This document shows, one piece after another, positions 1 to 14,000 of a stretch of 64,000 nucleotides of DNA. The notes under the pieces are model-generated. The model searched no databases, had not been told where the DNA came from, and saw nothing but the letters and a program-made list of their open reading frames with translations. The stretch covers positions 4,775,369 through 4,839,368 of the forward strand of contig JACMZG010001914.1 in the NCBI GenBank assembly GCA_018340805.1, read 5' to 3'. A program made the position numbers and the translations under genes. Numbering within the stretch: position 1 is the stretch's first letter; each line of letters starts with the position of its first letter. The stretch is from Microvelia longipes (Eukaryota > Arthropoda > Insecta > Hemiptera > Veliidae).

Positions 1-301
1 ATAGTATTAGTCTCTTTGGTTTTAACTTTGCCCTCAACATATCTGGTTTGTGCGGAATCTACACCAATGAGAACTGGAGGACTCAAAAATATGGTAGTTT
101 AAAAGTATTGAAGGACCCCTTAAATTTGATCTTTTTCAATATTATTAAATGTTTATTAATTTCGTTTAGGCCTGTATATTTCATCAAAAGTTGTTCTACA
201 TAAAGCTAATGGATTTTCAATTTCTAATGGAGAAATTGGAGATAGGAGAGACTATATTGCTGCTGTTTCTCATCGGTACTTGTTTGTTATTTTTTATTTA
301 G

Positions 302-422
302 GTAAGTCAAACTTTATGGATGCCATATCCTTTGTCATGGGTGAGAAGACATCATCTCTTAGAGTCAAGAGGCTCAGTGACCTGATTCATGGAGCTTCTA
401 TTGGCCAGCCTGTTTCTAGAGT
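302..422 (+). CDS. SMC1A: SMC1 exon A (Walker A end)
   Basis: The exon opens in phase 1 after tttag, completing a glycine codon, and reads [16 protein letters not shown]. This is the second half of the P-loop (the upstream exon should supply GPNGS) followed by the first ATPase helix. It continues through LIHGA and ends in phase 2 at donor gtgagt. No coding sequence for the P-loop start is visible in positions 1-301. Confidence 0.95.
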
Positions 423-3400
423 GTGAGTAGTCTTTATTTCCCTGTTTATTTAACTGTAAGATAATACTAGTGGTGCCACATGGGGGCACCACTAACCTGG
501 GGGATGTAAGGGTCATCATAACTAGGATTTAATCCTTCTCCTAGGAGGATTAAATCCTCCTGTAATGTAAAATATACTTCAAATATTTTACATAAAAATG
601 AACAATTAAATATTAAATATACGCTTAGAATAATACTGTATATAGAAGGAGCACAGGACCATAACACAATGTAATTCTACTGATAACACGAAAGCCGGTT
701 GACTTGTGCAACTAAGTAATGCTGCCAACCTGACAAGAAAACATTATTTTAAATATTTGTCATAAATATCTATTAATGATGAAAGATCGTAATGAACAAA
801 TATAATAACTTAGAACACCTGCTGAGTATTTAATAAAACTGGTCTTAGATGGCAAAAGGGTGGCGGAATACAAGAATCTACATTTAGTTGACGAGGACTA
901 CTTATTATATATAATTTTATAAATACGTTAAACTACAATTTAAAATGCTTTAAATATTATAATGCACCGATATTTATATTAGTATTTATGAATAATCAAT
1001 CATTAATTAATTAGACATAATAATTCAGCAACAAACAGAAGTATTGCCAACTTCTTTTAGGAAATTGTATATTTTTTGGTGGGGGCAGCATTACTTGTGC
1101 ACCAGGTCAACCAGTTCGTTATCAGTCCTGCTCCTTCTATATAGTATTATTCTAAGAATATACCCCACTTCTATGTACTAGTAATATGTCAAACTGATAT
1201 AGATCAACAGGTAGGACACGGAGCGGCTAAGAGGCTGTAGGCCTTTTGTTTTTTTAATGTTGGTGCATCTGAAATGTTTTCCCCTTTATAATATATTTAT
1301 ATAAAATTGTTTTGTGACAATGATGACAATGCAAATGTTGAATTTTACCTGTTGCTATTTCAGTGCCAGTGTGACGGCTGTGTTTTTAATGGATGATGGT
1401 AACTACAAGAGATACACAAGACTGGTGCAGGGAGCTTCATCCGACTATAAAATAGATAGAGAGGTTTGTTACAATGCTTCTAGATCATTTTTTTATTCGC
1501 AAATAAAATGGAGAACAGTTTTTGAGTGTACACAATTCTTCTATTTTTACTTTTCCTTATTTATACCGTAGGTATATAGGAAAAGTATTGTGTTTGCAAA
1601 AAAAATTCTGTTTGCAAAAAAAATGTCTGTCTCTGATGCTTGTGTGTGATTGTTTTGATGCAGCCTGTTATGTCTTTCTGACTCTGAGCCTGACTTGATG
1701 TATCTGACTCTGATGTTTGTGTGTCTGACTCTGATGTTTGTGTGTCTGACTCTGATGTGTGTGTATCTGACTCTGATTGTTTGTTACTCTGGCTGATTCT
1801 GATGTTGTGTATCTGACGTCTGATGTGTGTCTCACTCTGACGTTTGTGTGTCTCACTCTGATGTTTGTATGTCTGACTCTGATGTGTGTGTGTCTGACTC
1901 ATTTTTATATCTCATTGACAAATGTCTGACTGTTTTGGTGCAGCCTGTTACAACCCAGAAGTACTTATCAGAACTAGAAGCCATGAGGATTAATGTGAAA
2001 GCCAAGAATTTCCTGGTGTTTCAAGGAGCTGTCGAGTCCATCGCTATGAAATCAAAAGGCTTACTGTTTGTTTGAAGAGATAGTGGTAAGTGCTCACTAT
2101 TATTTTAGTCCATCATTCATTATATTTTTAGCTTCATTATTAAATGATGTTATGAGGCATTTATCAATTTTTAGTGCTTTAGCAAATTTTTCCTATGGAT
2201 CTGGTTGCCTTATCGTTTGGCCTTAATTGGTTTTCTACTTAGGATGATGAATGATTTATTTATTCTAAAAATTACAAATTTTCAGTGGTTTAATTTCAGT
2301 TCCAAGTCTACTCCATGGCAAGATAGAAAATAAATTATAAAGAATATAAAAAATAATTAAATATGTTTTGTTTTAACTTCTTATTTTATGATTTTTTCTA
2401 AAAGCACCTGTGCTTGTTTTGATTGTCGTGTTGCTAGGATTTTTTGCCTAAAAGCGTCTTGATCTATTGTTGCTAAGATATTTTTGCTTTAAGCGTCTTT
2501 GCTCTATGTTGTAAATATTTTTGTTGTGAGTTTTTCGCCAGAGCAATTAGCCCCCTTCTTTTGTATTTGATTTAATATTTAAATTGATTTTTATTTAAGT
2601 ATTCATATTATTAAAGTATTTAAATCTAAATTGTGCCAACTCAGGGCATCTGCCATAAAATGCAGGTTTCTCTACCTTACCTTGGTCACAGAGAATCACA
2701 GACATTGCTTATTTCTTCCTTATTAAGATTATAACTAAGCGTCAAGAGACACCCCCTAGCTTTAACTATCCAACTACATTCTTGTCTACTGTTTATATGG
2801 TTTAGATGCCTTGGAATTGGTTTCATCTAATAGTTGATGGTAGTAATATGTATTTTTGGGCTTGTTGGCCTGATTTATAGCATCTTGCCTAGCCCACTGA
2901 GCCCTAGCTAACATTTTCTACATTATATGCTATAGGCACCTTTCATACACGACAGACTCTCATGTGTGATAGGCACCTTCATCAAATAGCTTTACAGGAC
3001 CAGTTTGGGCAGATGGTACATAGTGACAAATCAATTCATTTAAATTCCTAGATTTTTTCTATGTTCAATAATAAAAGAAAAATATAATAGAAGTTGCAGG
3101 GGCTCAAGTAAACAACATTTTTAGTCCTTAAAACGCTCTACCACCAAAGTGTCCGAAAACCACCGAGGTGGTTCCCGCAGGGTGAATACGCTGAAGGGCG
3201 AAAGGCCCTAAAACGGGAATTGTTTTTAATTAATGTGGTTGGGGGTTGCCACCAGCAAACACGTGACTTCTGTTTTAGGTCTAACGTTCTAAGAGACGAG
3301 TATGACAGACTTAAACAAGAAGTACTTAAAGCTGAGGAAGAGACCAATTTCTCTTACTTGAAGAAAAGAGGGGTTGTGGCTGAGAGAAAGGAGGCCAAAC

Positions 3401-4957
3401 TAGAAAAGGACGAAGCTGAAAAGTACCAGAGACTCAAAGATGAACTTGTAAGTTTTTTATTTGTCTGTTCCATTATAGCTTGATTCTAAGTAAACTACTG
3501 CCCCCGACTGACATTAAACCAAACTCACCTCTCTACATGGCAAGAAAATGCTTCAATAAGCTTCCACAAGAAATGGCACTTGCTGAACCCAGCTTTAGTC
3601 AACTCATCAAAGATATTTTGATAAAAAAAAGTCTACTATGCGTAGATGAGAATATCAAATGATAATCTTAAATTATGTTAGTTTATTTACATTATATAAA
3701 TTTGACGAACTAGACAATGTGGGTCACTGTAAGAGTGGGTACTATTATTTTTGTGGTGTGGGAGTACTTTACAGATTTATTCCTTTGTTGACTTATTTTA
3801 TATAATAGGCTTAATAGAAGTTGTGGTAATTAGATTTATAAAAAATTAATGAAAAAAGCCTCTCCACAAAAAAAAGCTTTATTGGAATATGCCAAGCAGA
3901 GTACCTTGGCCAAACTGGAAGGAGCATACTTACTAGGGCTCAGGAACATAAGTCGAAAACCTATAGCAAGTCCTATTATTTTCTCCTAGAAAATTACTTT
4001 GATAAGGTTGTTTGCCTCCATTTTTTAAGGGCCGAAAAATGGATTTCTTGGAAAAGTTAAAAGGGTTGGCGAGCTGAATATAAACATAAAGTGGAGTCAT
4101 CCCCTCTACTACAAGACAAGTTACTTGCACCACCACTGCCTTCTGTTAGTCTGAATCTAATATCCAAAGCTAAGAAGAAGAAGAAGACTCACTCTTCTTC
4201 TTCTTCCTTTTATTTCTTCTATTTATCTATCTATCTCAAGGATCTTGAATAAAGGGGATGATAGAGACAATAGGAGCAAAACTTACCTACCCTTGGTTAT
4301 AATGAAAAAAGGCGCCAAATGCAGTTATGTAGCAGCGTTATCGAGTTTGCTTCTAAACTTTCTTCTGTGCTTCTCATGATTGTTACCTTTGTGGTGCTTG
4401 TTAAGTTATTTGTGCTTATTTAATTTATAATTTTGGACTATTACTTTCACTTCAGGGAGTGGCAAGTAGGTATATGGTAATTGTAGTGGTGTAATTCAGT
4501 GGTTTTGTTTAACCTTCTCAAGCAATAAACAATGGGAAACCATTGAGAGGTAAGTTTGCCTCTAAAATGTAAGACCTGCGCGCTATAAAAATGGCGAAGC
4601 ATGCGCAGTTTGTACCAAGCATGTGCAGTTGGTTTTTGACGTGTGTTTCGTGTTGAATTCTCTCTATTTTTTGGTTTTCGATGGGGTCACTTGTTTGTAT
4701 GGCAAATCGATCCTCGATCTATCTATTTTCAGATTAATGTCCAAAATTTAATTATAGCGGAGTATTCTTGCTTTTAGCGAATTTCTTTGGAAATTGCTAA
4801 TGGGATAGGGCGTCATGGCGGAATTCGAACTCGGACCACGACACAAATCCGTTTCAGAGTCCCCTAATGACGAAAAAATAAGTTCGCGAGACTTTATATA
4901 TTATATATTATATTATATATATATATATATAATTTATATATATATATATATACTATA

Positions 4958-5052
<95 letters not shown>

Positions 5053-8000
5053 TCTAGACACTTTCTTGTACACGATCTTTCGACGGAAAAATATTTTTTA
5101 ACAAACTTGGTACAAAAATCAACCTTGGCGAGGACACGAACCCTATTGAAACCGGTTTTGGTGACGTCATTAACCGGTTTTGTGAGTCAGCGAAATTTTC
5201 AACAAAATCGGCAAAATTCAGGGTTAATATTTTTTGCCGCGAAAAAAAGTCATATTTATTTTTTGAGACGCTGATCGAAGAAACCGGTCCGAAGTCGATA
5301 CGACCCATCTAAGTGACCAAAAGTCGAAAACATTATAAATTACCGAAAACCAAAATTTTAGGTCGATAAAAAATAATTTCGAGTAGGGTGTCGTTTTCTA
5401 TGTAATTTTGGGCGCTGAATCGAATGAAACCGGTCCGAAGTCGATACGACACTTTAAGTTACCAAAAGTCGAAAAACACAAAAAATTATAGAAACCAAAA
5501 TAACGGTCGTTAAAAATAAATTGAGTAGGGTGTCGTTTTCAATGTTTTTTGGGCTCTGAGTTGAATGCCAGTGTCCGGAGTAATACAACCACTCAAACGG
5601 GGTACCGGGTTCACATCTGGAAGGGTCGATAATTTTTAATCGTTTTTTTTTACTTAATATAAGTTTACAACTAGAAAATAATTCTGGCGCGGTGGTCCGC
5701 ATGTCGGGCAAATTTCCTTTGGATGCGAAAACTCAAACCCAGAGTACCTGGGTTCAAATCCTAGTAGGGACAATTATTTTTTATCATTTTTTACCTAATA
5801 TATGTTTACAACTAGGAAAATCTGGCGCGGTGGTCCGCATGTCGGCGAATTCCTTTGGATGCGTGGTTCCGTGCTTTTTACATTATATAAGTTTGCAACT
5901 AATAATAAATAAATCCGGCGCGGTAGTCGCTGTCGGGCGAATTTCATTTAGAATGCGTGTTTCCGTGCTAAACAACTATTTCTTGCTTATGCAAGAACCA
6001 TGCCATTGCGTGGTTCCGGTTCATGCTTTGACCTAAGCAGTTACTCAATTGTCAAGCACTGCTCGTAACTCATTTTGTCTGTATTTTCCAAAGGAAATGC
6101 GCTAAAACCTTTAAACATAACTGACTAAGCTTAAAGATAAGTAACTAAACTTTAAACTAGTGCAAATAATAGTGCGTACTTTTAATTTTAGAGGCAGTTT
6201 TGTACAACCACTGATAATTATGCGCATTTCCTTTGGAAAATACAGACAAAATGAGTACGAGCAGTGCTTGACAATTGAGTAACTGCTTAGGTTCTAAAGC
6301 ATGAACCGGAACCACGCAATGGGCATGGTCTTGCATAAGCAAGAAATAGGTTGTTTAGCACGGAACACGCATTCTAAATGAAATTCGCCCGACAGCGGAC
6401 TACCGCGCCGGATTTATTTATTTATTAGTTGCAAACTTATATAATGTAAAAGCACGGAAACACGCATCCAAGGAATTCGCCCGACATGCGGACCACCGCG
6501 GCCAGAATTATTTCTATAGTTGTAAAATATATTAGGTAAAAAAATGATAAAAATAATTGTCCTAACTAGGATTTGAACCCAGTACTCTGGGTTTTGAGTT
6601 TTCGCATCCCAAAGGAATTCGCCCGACATGCGGACCACCGCGCCAGAATTTTTTATCTTTGTAATTCTTGTATTTGAAGTTTCTTTCTTGATATTTATTT
6701 ATTCTTAGGTGTATTTCTTTCCTTCTTTGCTTTTCTTTCTTTTCTGGTCTTTGGTTATATTGTTGTTGTTTTACTTTTTTTTATTATTTTTCTTTGTTTA
6801 TATTTCTAAAATTAGATTTATATTTGAATTATTTTATTTATAAAAATGAAAAAGCAAATTCCTTACTCAACAACTTTTTCATTCCAAGCAAATTCTTTAC
6901 TCAACAACTTTTCTTCCATTGTATATATGACTTATTTTACCTTTTAACTATTTTATTGTACCTGATTCTTTTAATTTAATTTTAGCCCAACTGTTGTTTT
7001 ACTTCAATTTGTTGCTTATTATTTTGTTATATCTTTCATTTATTCTATTATTACTTGTTTGTTAGGTTTTGCCCTGATGATGGCCTCTAGCTAGGTTGAA
7101 GGCACTTTCTATTAAAGTTTTATTTTGTAGAGTGACTTTTCATTTAATTATTTATGATGTATTCACACTCATTCTTAAGATGTTACAATTTATAGTCATT
7201 TGTGCGCATTTTTTTAAATTTCTTTCTAAATAGTATAGTAATGTTTGTTGGATATCAGAAGAAATGTTTTTTTTTCATTTTTAGGCTGAGAAAGAAATAG
7301 AATACCAGTTGTTCCGTTTATTTCACAATGAGGGAGAGATACAGTACTACGAGGAAGAATTAGTAAAGAAAAGGAAAGAAGTTGAGAAAATTGAAAAAAA
7401 GAAAGAGCAGGCAGAAGAAGCTCTTAAAGAGAAAAAGAAGGAGCATGGAAAGACAAACAGAGAGCTAGCTAAACTTGACCAGGAGATTAGAGAAGTTGTG
7501 AGTATTCTAAAACACATTCACATTTCTTTAGATGGTTACTTCCCGCAACCATCTGAAAATAAAAGTCCGTTCTTTCTGAAAATGAAAAAAATGAAAGTCC
7601 GTTCTTTCATTTTCTTTATGTCTTTGTAATTATTTGTATCCATTCTTGGTTATCATAAAGCTGTTAGATGAAGACAAATCATGCTTATAAAGGAGGTCCC
7701 ACTCCAGGTGTGAGCTGGTGGGAATCGAAAAAACCTAAAATATGGTTGGTAAACAGTAAAATATGGATTTTTTGGGAATAAAAAAATTTGTTGATTAGAG
7801 GGATTTTGGGAATGAAAAGGTTGTTTAGTAGGGGTTTTTGAGAAATAAAAATTTGTTAAGTGGGGTTTTTTGAGAGTTAAAAAGTTGTTTAGTAGGGTTT
7901 TTGGGAATTAAAAAGGTTGTTTGTAGGGTTTTATGGTAAATTAAAAGTTGTTTAGGGTTTTTGGGAATTAAAAAGTTGTTTAGTAGGGTTTTTTGGGAGT

Positions 8001-11000
8001 TAAAAAGTTGTTTAGTAGGGTTTTTTGGGAGTTAAAAAGTTGTTGATTAGAGGGATTTTGGGAATGAAAAGGTTGTTTAGTAGGGTTTTTTGGGAATTAA
8101 AAAGTTGTTTAGTAGGGATTTTTGGGAATGGGGTTATTAAGATGGCATTTTTTTTCTTTCAAAGTGAAGAGGGTTAGCAGCAATCTTTCTGTCAGGTAAT
8201 TTTATTTCTTTGGTATAATGTCTTTAGGTGATGTATTGATGTTTCCTAAATCTGTGATGATTTATGTTAGTAACAACACAATTTGGTTACAGGAAGCTGA
8301 GGTTAACAAGAAGAGACCTTCGTTTATAAAGAGTAAGGAAAGAGTGAACCATCTTCAGAAGAAATTAACTACAGCTAAGAAATCCCTTGCTGAGGTTAAG
8401 CAGGCTGCTGAGGCACACAGGTAAACTAACAGATTGGATAGTATGACGCTCGGTTTCGGGTTATAGAACAAAAGAAACTAAGCTACCACTCAGGGTATTC
8501 TTTATAGCTAAAGGTGTAATTAAAGATTGGCTCCTAACCAGTCACCTGCACCACTGGATCAAATCATCTGGCATGAGGGCACAGTAAACATATGTAAAAG
8601 GACCCAGTCCCAAATTAACTGAGGATCTCCTTAGTCTAAGCAGAAGGGACTTTAGGACAGTAACTGGACTACTGACTGGTCACTTTCACCTCCGAAAACA
8701 TTTCCCATAACTGGTAGATAACCCAGTTATCTACCAGCTTACACGGCTTTGTGAATTGGAAACCGAAACTGCATCTCACATACTCATGAGATGTAAAGCC
8801 CTAGCCTTTCAAAGGTCTCCAACTTTGTAGCAGCATCTCACTAAGTTTGACTCTACCAATAAATCACTGGTCAAAAAGATCTAGACCTAGTCGGGGAAAA
8901 GGATTATTCTGACCTGGACCAATTGAGGGGAATGTACAATAGACTTCCAGTCGCAGTGCAATTGGGTCTATCCTCAACTCCAACCCAATCTTCAATAACA
9001 ATAAAAGGGTATTCTTAATACTATGAACACATAATAAAAGATAAATTAAGTTTTATAATTATTTATTTAATAATGTATTAAGATACAGATAGATAGACCT
9101 AAAATTACGGATGGACTATTACTTATATTTTAGCTCAGAGGCGGAAACGTTTCTCCTCGAGCCTCTCTGGTGAGCCACCGTTTACACATTTTGACGTCCC
9201 CCCTCAAGCAGCCCAAAACTGCCCTTTCTCAGGTCTTTAACTACTCTCTGGGAATTTAAATGTGCTGACACTAATCAAAATATTTGGGACTCTATTTTAG
9301 ACTTAACTTTTTATAATAATTGATAATATTATTAAATTATACACTATAGAATGGGGAGCAGCATTAGGTTCAATTGAACACCAATTTCAACTGTTACAGT
9401 CATAGAGATATTTACTAGAGGGGGCATAGCCTATCTTAATACATTGAGAGGCCTGAAACATCTTTATGGGGCTCTCTGTAACCTTATTGAAACCTTCTTT
9501 AAGAGTGAGTTGAGGTTGTAATTAATAGATTTATTTTTGCATCCCGCACATTGTTTGTGTTTTGATTTGTATTTTTATTGTTTTACTATATAAGTTATTG
9601 TAATTTTGTACTGATTATTTGATTATATTGATAGTCGAAGGTGGTCAGGTTATTATTTCGATGTTTCACAATTTAACCTATAGGGCCCCTCTAGTAATAA
9701 TATCTCTATGGTTACAGTAGTCTTAGTTTTTTTAGCATAGTTTTTATCAGGACTATTTCTGTATCATTTCCAACAAATATACTGTGTCTGATTACAGATT
9801 CAAGTAAAGTTTGATAAATCCTTTTAATCAAGTTTTCGTCACAGAATTCTCTTAGGGATCTGAAATAGTAAATGTATTTTTGAATTTCATTAATAATATT
9901 TTTTTATGTGTGTTTTCCATGTCAGATTCTGGTCTATAGTTACTACTAGATATCATTATTTAGTTGGCTGCACTTACAGTGGTATGATTAAAGTTATAGT
10001 ATTGATAATTTCTTGTTCTGTTTTTAGGGAGGATACAAGACTTCTTGAAGAGGAACTGATGGAAGTAAATAGGAAGAGAGAGGAGTATGAGGCTAATGAG
10101 AAGGACCAGAGTCAGTCTCGGGGCAGAGATGTACAGCTAGAGGATAATCAGGTGTGTTACCTATCACACTGCTTCTATGTGTCTACCAACTAGAGTGGAG
10201 AAAATAAAAAATCCAAACAATTTCCTTGGGTTATTTAAATTTCATAGTTATTTTTAAACTCTAAATAAATAAAGGGGCACCTCAGAAATTTTCTCACCTA
10301 ATTAAATTTGCTAGACTTGTCTTATATATATTGAAATTTCTTAATTTATATTTTAGTATATGTTTGAACTCTCTTTGCTCATCCTAAGAGAGATAAAAAT
10401 CTGTTTTGTTCAGAAAGGCTAACTGTGTACTTATCTCGTGACTACTTTTGATGCTGCTTTGTATAGGCGATCTGACAAAAACCATGCATATATTAGCTGT
10501 ATCCGTGAGCAGATTTATTTGTGTAAAATAGTTATGAATAAAATAAAATGAATGAATTAATATAAATAGCTATGAATAAAATGAATGAATTAATATAAAT
10601 AACTATGTAAAATGAATGAATAATATAAAAATGAATAAAATGAATGAATTAATATAAATAGCTATGAATAAAATATTAATAATAAATGAAGAATTAATAT
10701 AAATAAATACTATGAATAAAATGAATGAATTAATATAATAACTATGGAAAAATAAAATGAATGAATTAATATAAATAACTATGAATAAAATAAAAATGAA
10801 TTAATAAAATAACTATGAATAAAATGATGAATTAATATAAATAACTATGAATAAAATGAATGAATTAATATAAATAACTATGAATAAAATGAATGAATTA
10901 ATATAAATAACATGAATAAAATAAAATGAATTCATGAAAAATTAATGAATTAATATAAATAGCTATTTATAAAATATAAAATAGGTGATGTTATCACATA

Positions 11001-14000
11001 AAATTAAAATTAATAGTGTGAACGTGCCAGCAGAAGTTGTTGACGCTTTTTTAATGGTGACATGGCTGGATGGAATATATATATTGGTGACATGGCTGGA
11101 TGGAATATCAGGTCAACCGACTTGTATTAAACCGAATTGTACAACAATATCAAAATAAAACTGAATAATTGTTTAATATTACATAAAACGTGAAGGTTGT
11201 GGCAAATTTAAGTCACTTTAGTTAGTTGGTCAAATTTATGGTTAAATTGAATTAGCTGGATTGGTAGGAGAAATCACCTGGTGGTGATACTCATGAAAAG
11301 TATACGGGAAAAAACACAGGAAAAAAGTACACGGAAAAAAAGGTACAACAGAAAAAATATACAGGGACAAATTACGCAGAAAAAAATATGAAGAATAAGT
11401 ACACCATAAACTCGTAATGCTAACGTATTACTGGATATTTAGATTAAATCTAAAAATCGGGTACGGGGTACACTGGAACTTTTCCCTCTTCACATCAAAT
11501 TTGCTAAGCTCGTCTTCCCTATTCCGACTCGTTTCGCTCGTCCTCAGAATATACATTACGCCAAATTTATGCTGCAAGACGTCTTTAAACTCATTACGCT
11601 CATCCTCTAATAGTAAATATATCTGTTTCGTTCTGAGTGGTCACCCATACATCCCTGACCACACTCAATGCTGCTTAACATTTATGATCGAACAAAAATC
11701 ATGAATATACTTAATGTATTTAAACCAAACTTGATGTACTTATTTATTACATAGGTATACACTTGTGCTAAATTTCAACTCTCTTTTATTAAAAAAAAAA
11801 AACTTACACAAGTCAATTTATAATGAGTTAAAAATTCGCACCTGTGTTGTTTTTTCTGTGGATTTTTTTCTCTGTACTCTTTTCCGAATACTAATACTCC
11901 TTGGCTAATTTAAATGATTTGATCTTAAAATTTAATTGATTTGATTTTTTAATTTATTTGATTGTTATCTAATTATTTAGTAATGAAGCTTCTATTAATG
12001 TATAGACAATGATTGACCTGGAACAACTCCCTTTGCCCTTTGTTTTTTCTGAGAACTCTATTAAAAGGCATTAATGCAGTCTTTTACTTCTTGGGTCGCC
12101 TCTTACGTTGTTTTTTGTTACGAATAGGTTCAAGAGTACAACCAGCTAAAGATCGAAGCTCAGAAAAAATCGGCTCAGTACTTGCAGGATCTGGATTCCA
12201 TTAACAGAGAGCAAAAAGCCGAGCAGGATAAGCTCGATAATGAGAACAGACTCAAAACTCAGCTCGAGAGTCAGATCAGACAGAAAGGTCATGAAAAGGA
12301 GGAGGCTCAAAAGAGAGTCGATAAACTTGCTGAGCATATCAGGTAAAAGCACTTTGTAGTAGTAAAAGGGTGGAGAGGCAAATTGACCCCGTTGTTGGGC
12401 CCTTATTGTAAACTTGAAGGGCCCAACTTGAGTGAGCCAGGCATGAGATTTTCTTATCTTACACCTTTATCAAAAGCCTTTTGAGGTGGTTGATAAACTG
12501 GAGGATACCTCTCCAAATAAGGGATGTAAGAGACAAGAGACCAACACATCTGATCAGGACCATCGATCAGAGATGGAGCAAGATGTGGGGTATCCGGGGA
12601 ACCCGGTGGGATAAGAAAGAGGTCTCGTGTTGTGGTGTCACCTGGATAAGAAGAATCCACAACAGATCAGATTGAAAATGGATAACCAATATATTTTTAC
12701 AAGCTTGTTTAACACCCGAAATAAAGAATAAGATAAATATTAACATAACAAAATTTTAATTATTTCTATAAAATAACTATCTATTAACTAGAAGAAACCT
12801 ATACTTTTACCTTAAGAAAAAAAAAATTATAATCCAAAATATACTATCTGTAAATCAAGATGAATTACAAGTTAAAGTTATAGTTTTTTTTTAAAACTAA
12901 ATAAATTTAACTCAAAAAATAAATAGTCCAAAACAAACCAAAAATGAGCAGAACTCATAATTTGTTTCACAGCCCTCTGCTGACTTAGATTAATCAAAGT
13001 AAAAGAAGATAAAAAATTATCCATTTTCAAATAAAAATCTAATTAATGGACTACTACCATGACTACTCCTTGAAAACTAGTCATTAATATTCACACTACA
13101 CACTGTCTGAAGTTCAATATTACAGTCTATCGTTTAGTTTAAAAATCTTGACAGGTCAGTTTAGACACCACTGATTCTTAGGGAAAAAATCCCTGCAAGA
13201 AAGGAGCGGGAAAAAACTATGTAAACAAATCAGGTTATTTTACCCGTATTTTCTTGGCAATGGTTTTTTTTACATTTCTTTTGTGTAGTTTTATTTTAAA
13301 ATATTATTTTTAAGATTGATTTGAAAGTAGTTTTTCGAAACGATGAACTACAAACAAAGTGAACGATTGCCGGGAACAAGGTTTTTTCCCTACAGCGGTT
13401 ATTGTGGTAGAGATTTTTTTTTCTCTTTTTAAGTGAGAGTTTGGCAGCGGCTTCTCTGATTGGTCAGTCCCCAAAATACTTATGACCTTGGGGATTTTAA
13501 AACTAAACGATATACTGTAACTATTATTTTGTTTTGATTACTAGACAAAGCGAGATGAGCCTGGAAGAACAGATCAAGCTGAGAGAGGAGCTACAGTCCG
13601 ATGTCGGTACCAGTAAGGACAGAGTCAAGGAACTGCAGTCGGAGCTGGACAGCATAGTCGAACAGCTGGGGGATGCCAAAGTGGACAAACACGAGGAGTC
13701 TCGCAGGAAGAAGAAGCAGGAAATTGTTGAGAATTTCAAGAAGAACTTTCCCAAGGGAGTTGTTAGTATTTTTCCTCTCATCTCATATGATTTGAATAAA
13801 GTTACTTTCGTGAATGAGGCAGTACACTTTCCTACTTTTTAAACAAAACTACCCCTTCAGTTTTTATCCAGAAAAAACTGCTCCTGTGGCAAAACTAAAT
13901 GTTGTTTGTTAATATGGTACAAAGTGGAATAGAATTTAAAAATTTAGTTGAGTCTGACAAAGAAGTGAAAAAATGGCACTCCCCCTTATAAATTTTGGGG

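Noticed and set aside
1..301. First SMC1 coding exon within the window
   Set aside because: No frame encoding the expected P-loop start with a donor in phase 1 was found; it should lie upstream.
1561..1902. 113-codon minus-strand frame rich in Ser, Gln, Thr, His
   Set aside because: Translation of the minisatellite in SMC1 intron B-C.
4815..5057. 80-codon frame with a Tyr/Ile tail
   Set aside because: Most of it is the AT microsatellite.
7071..7120. Possible second hammerhead type (ctgatgatggcc with ttgaaggc)
   Set aside because: Stem II would rest on wobble pairs and GAAA is not present; related blocks at 28745 and 36460 do not improve the fit.
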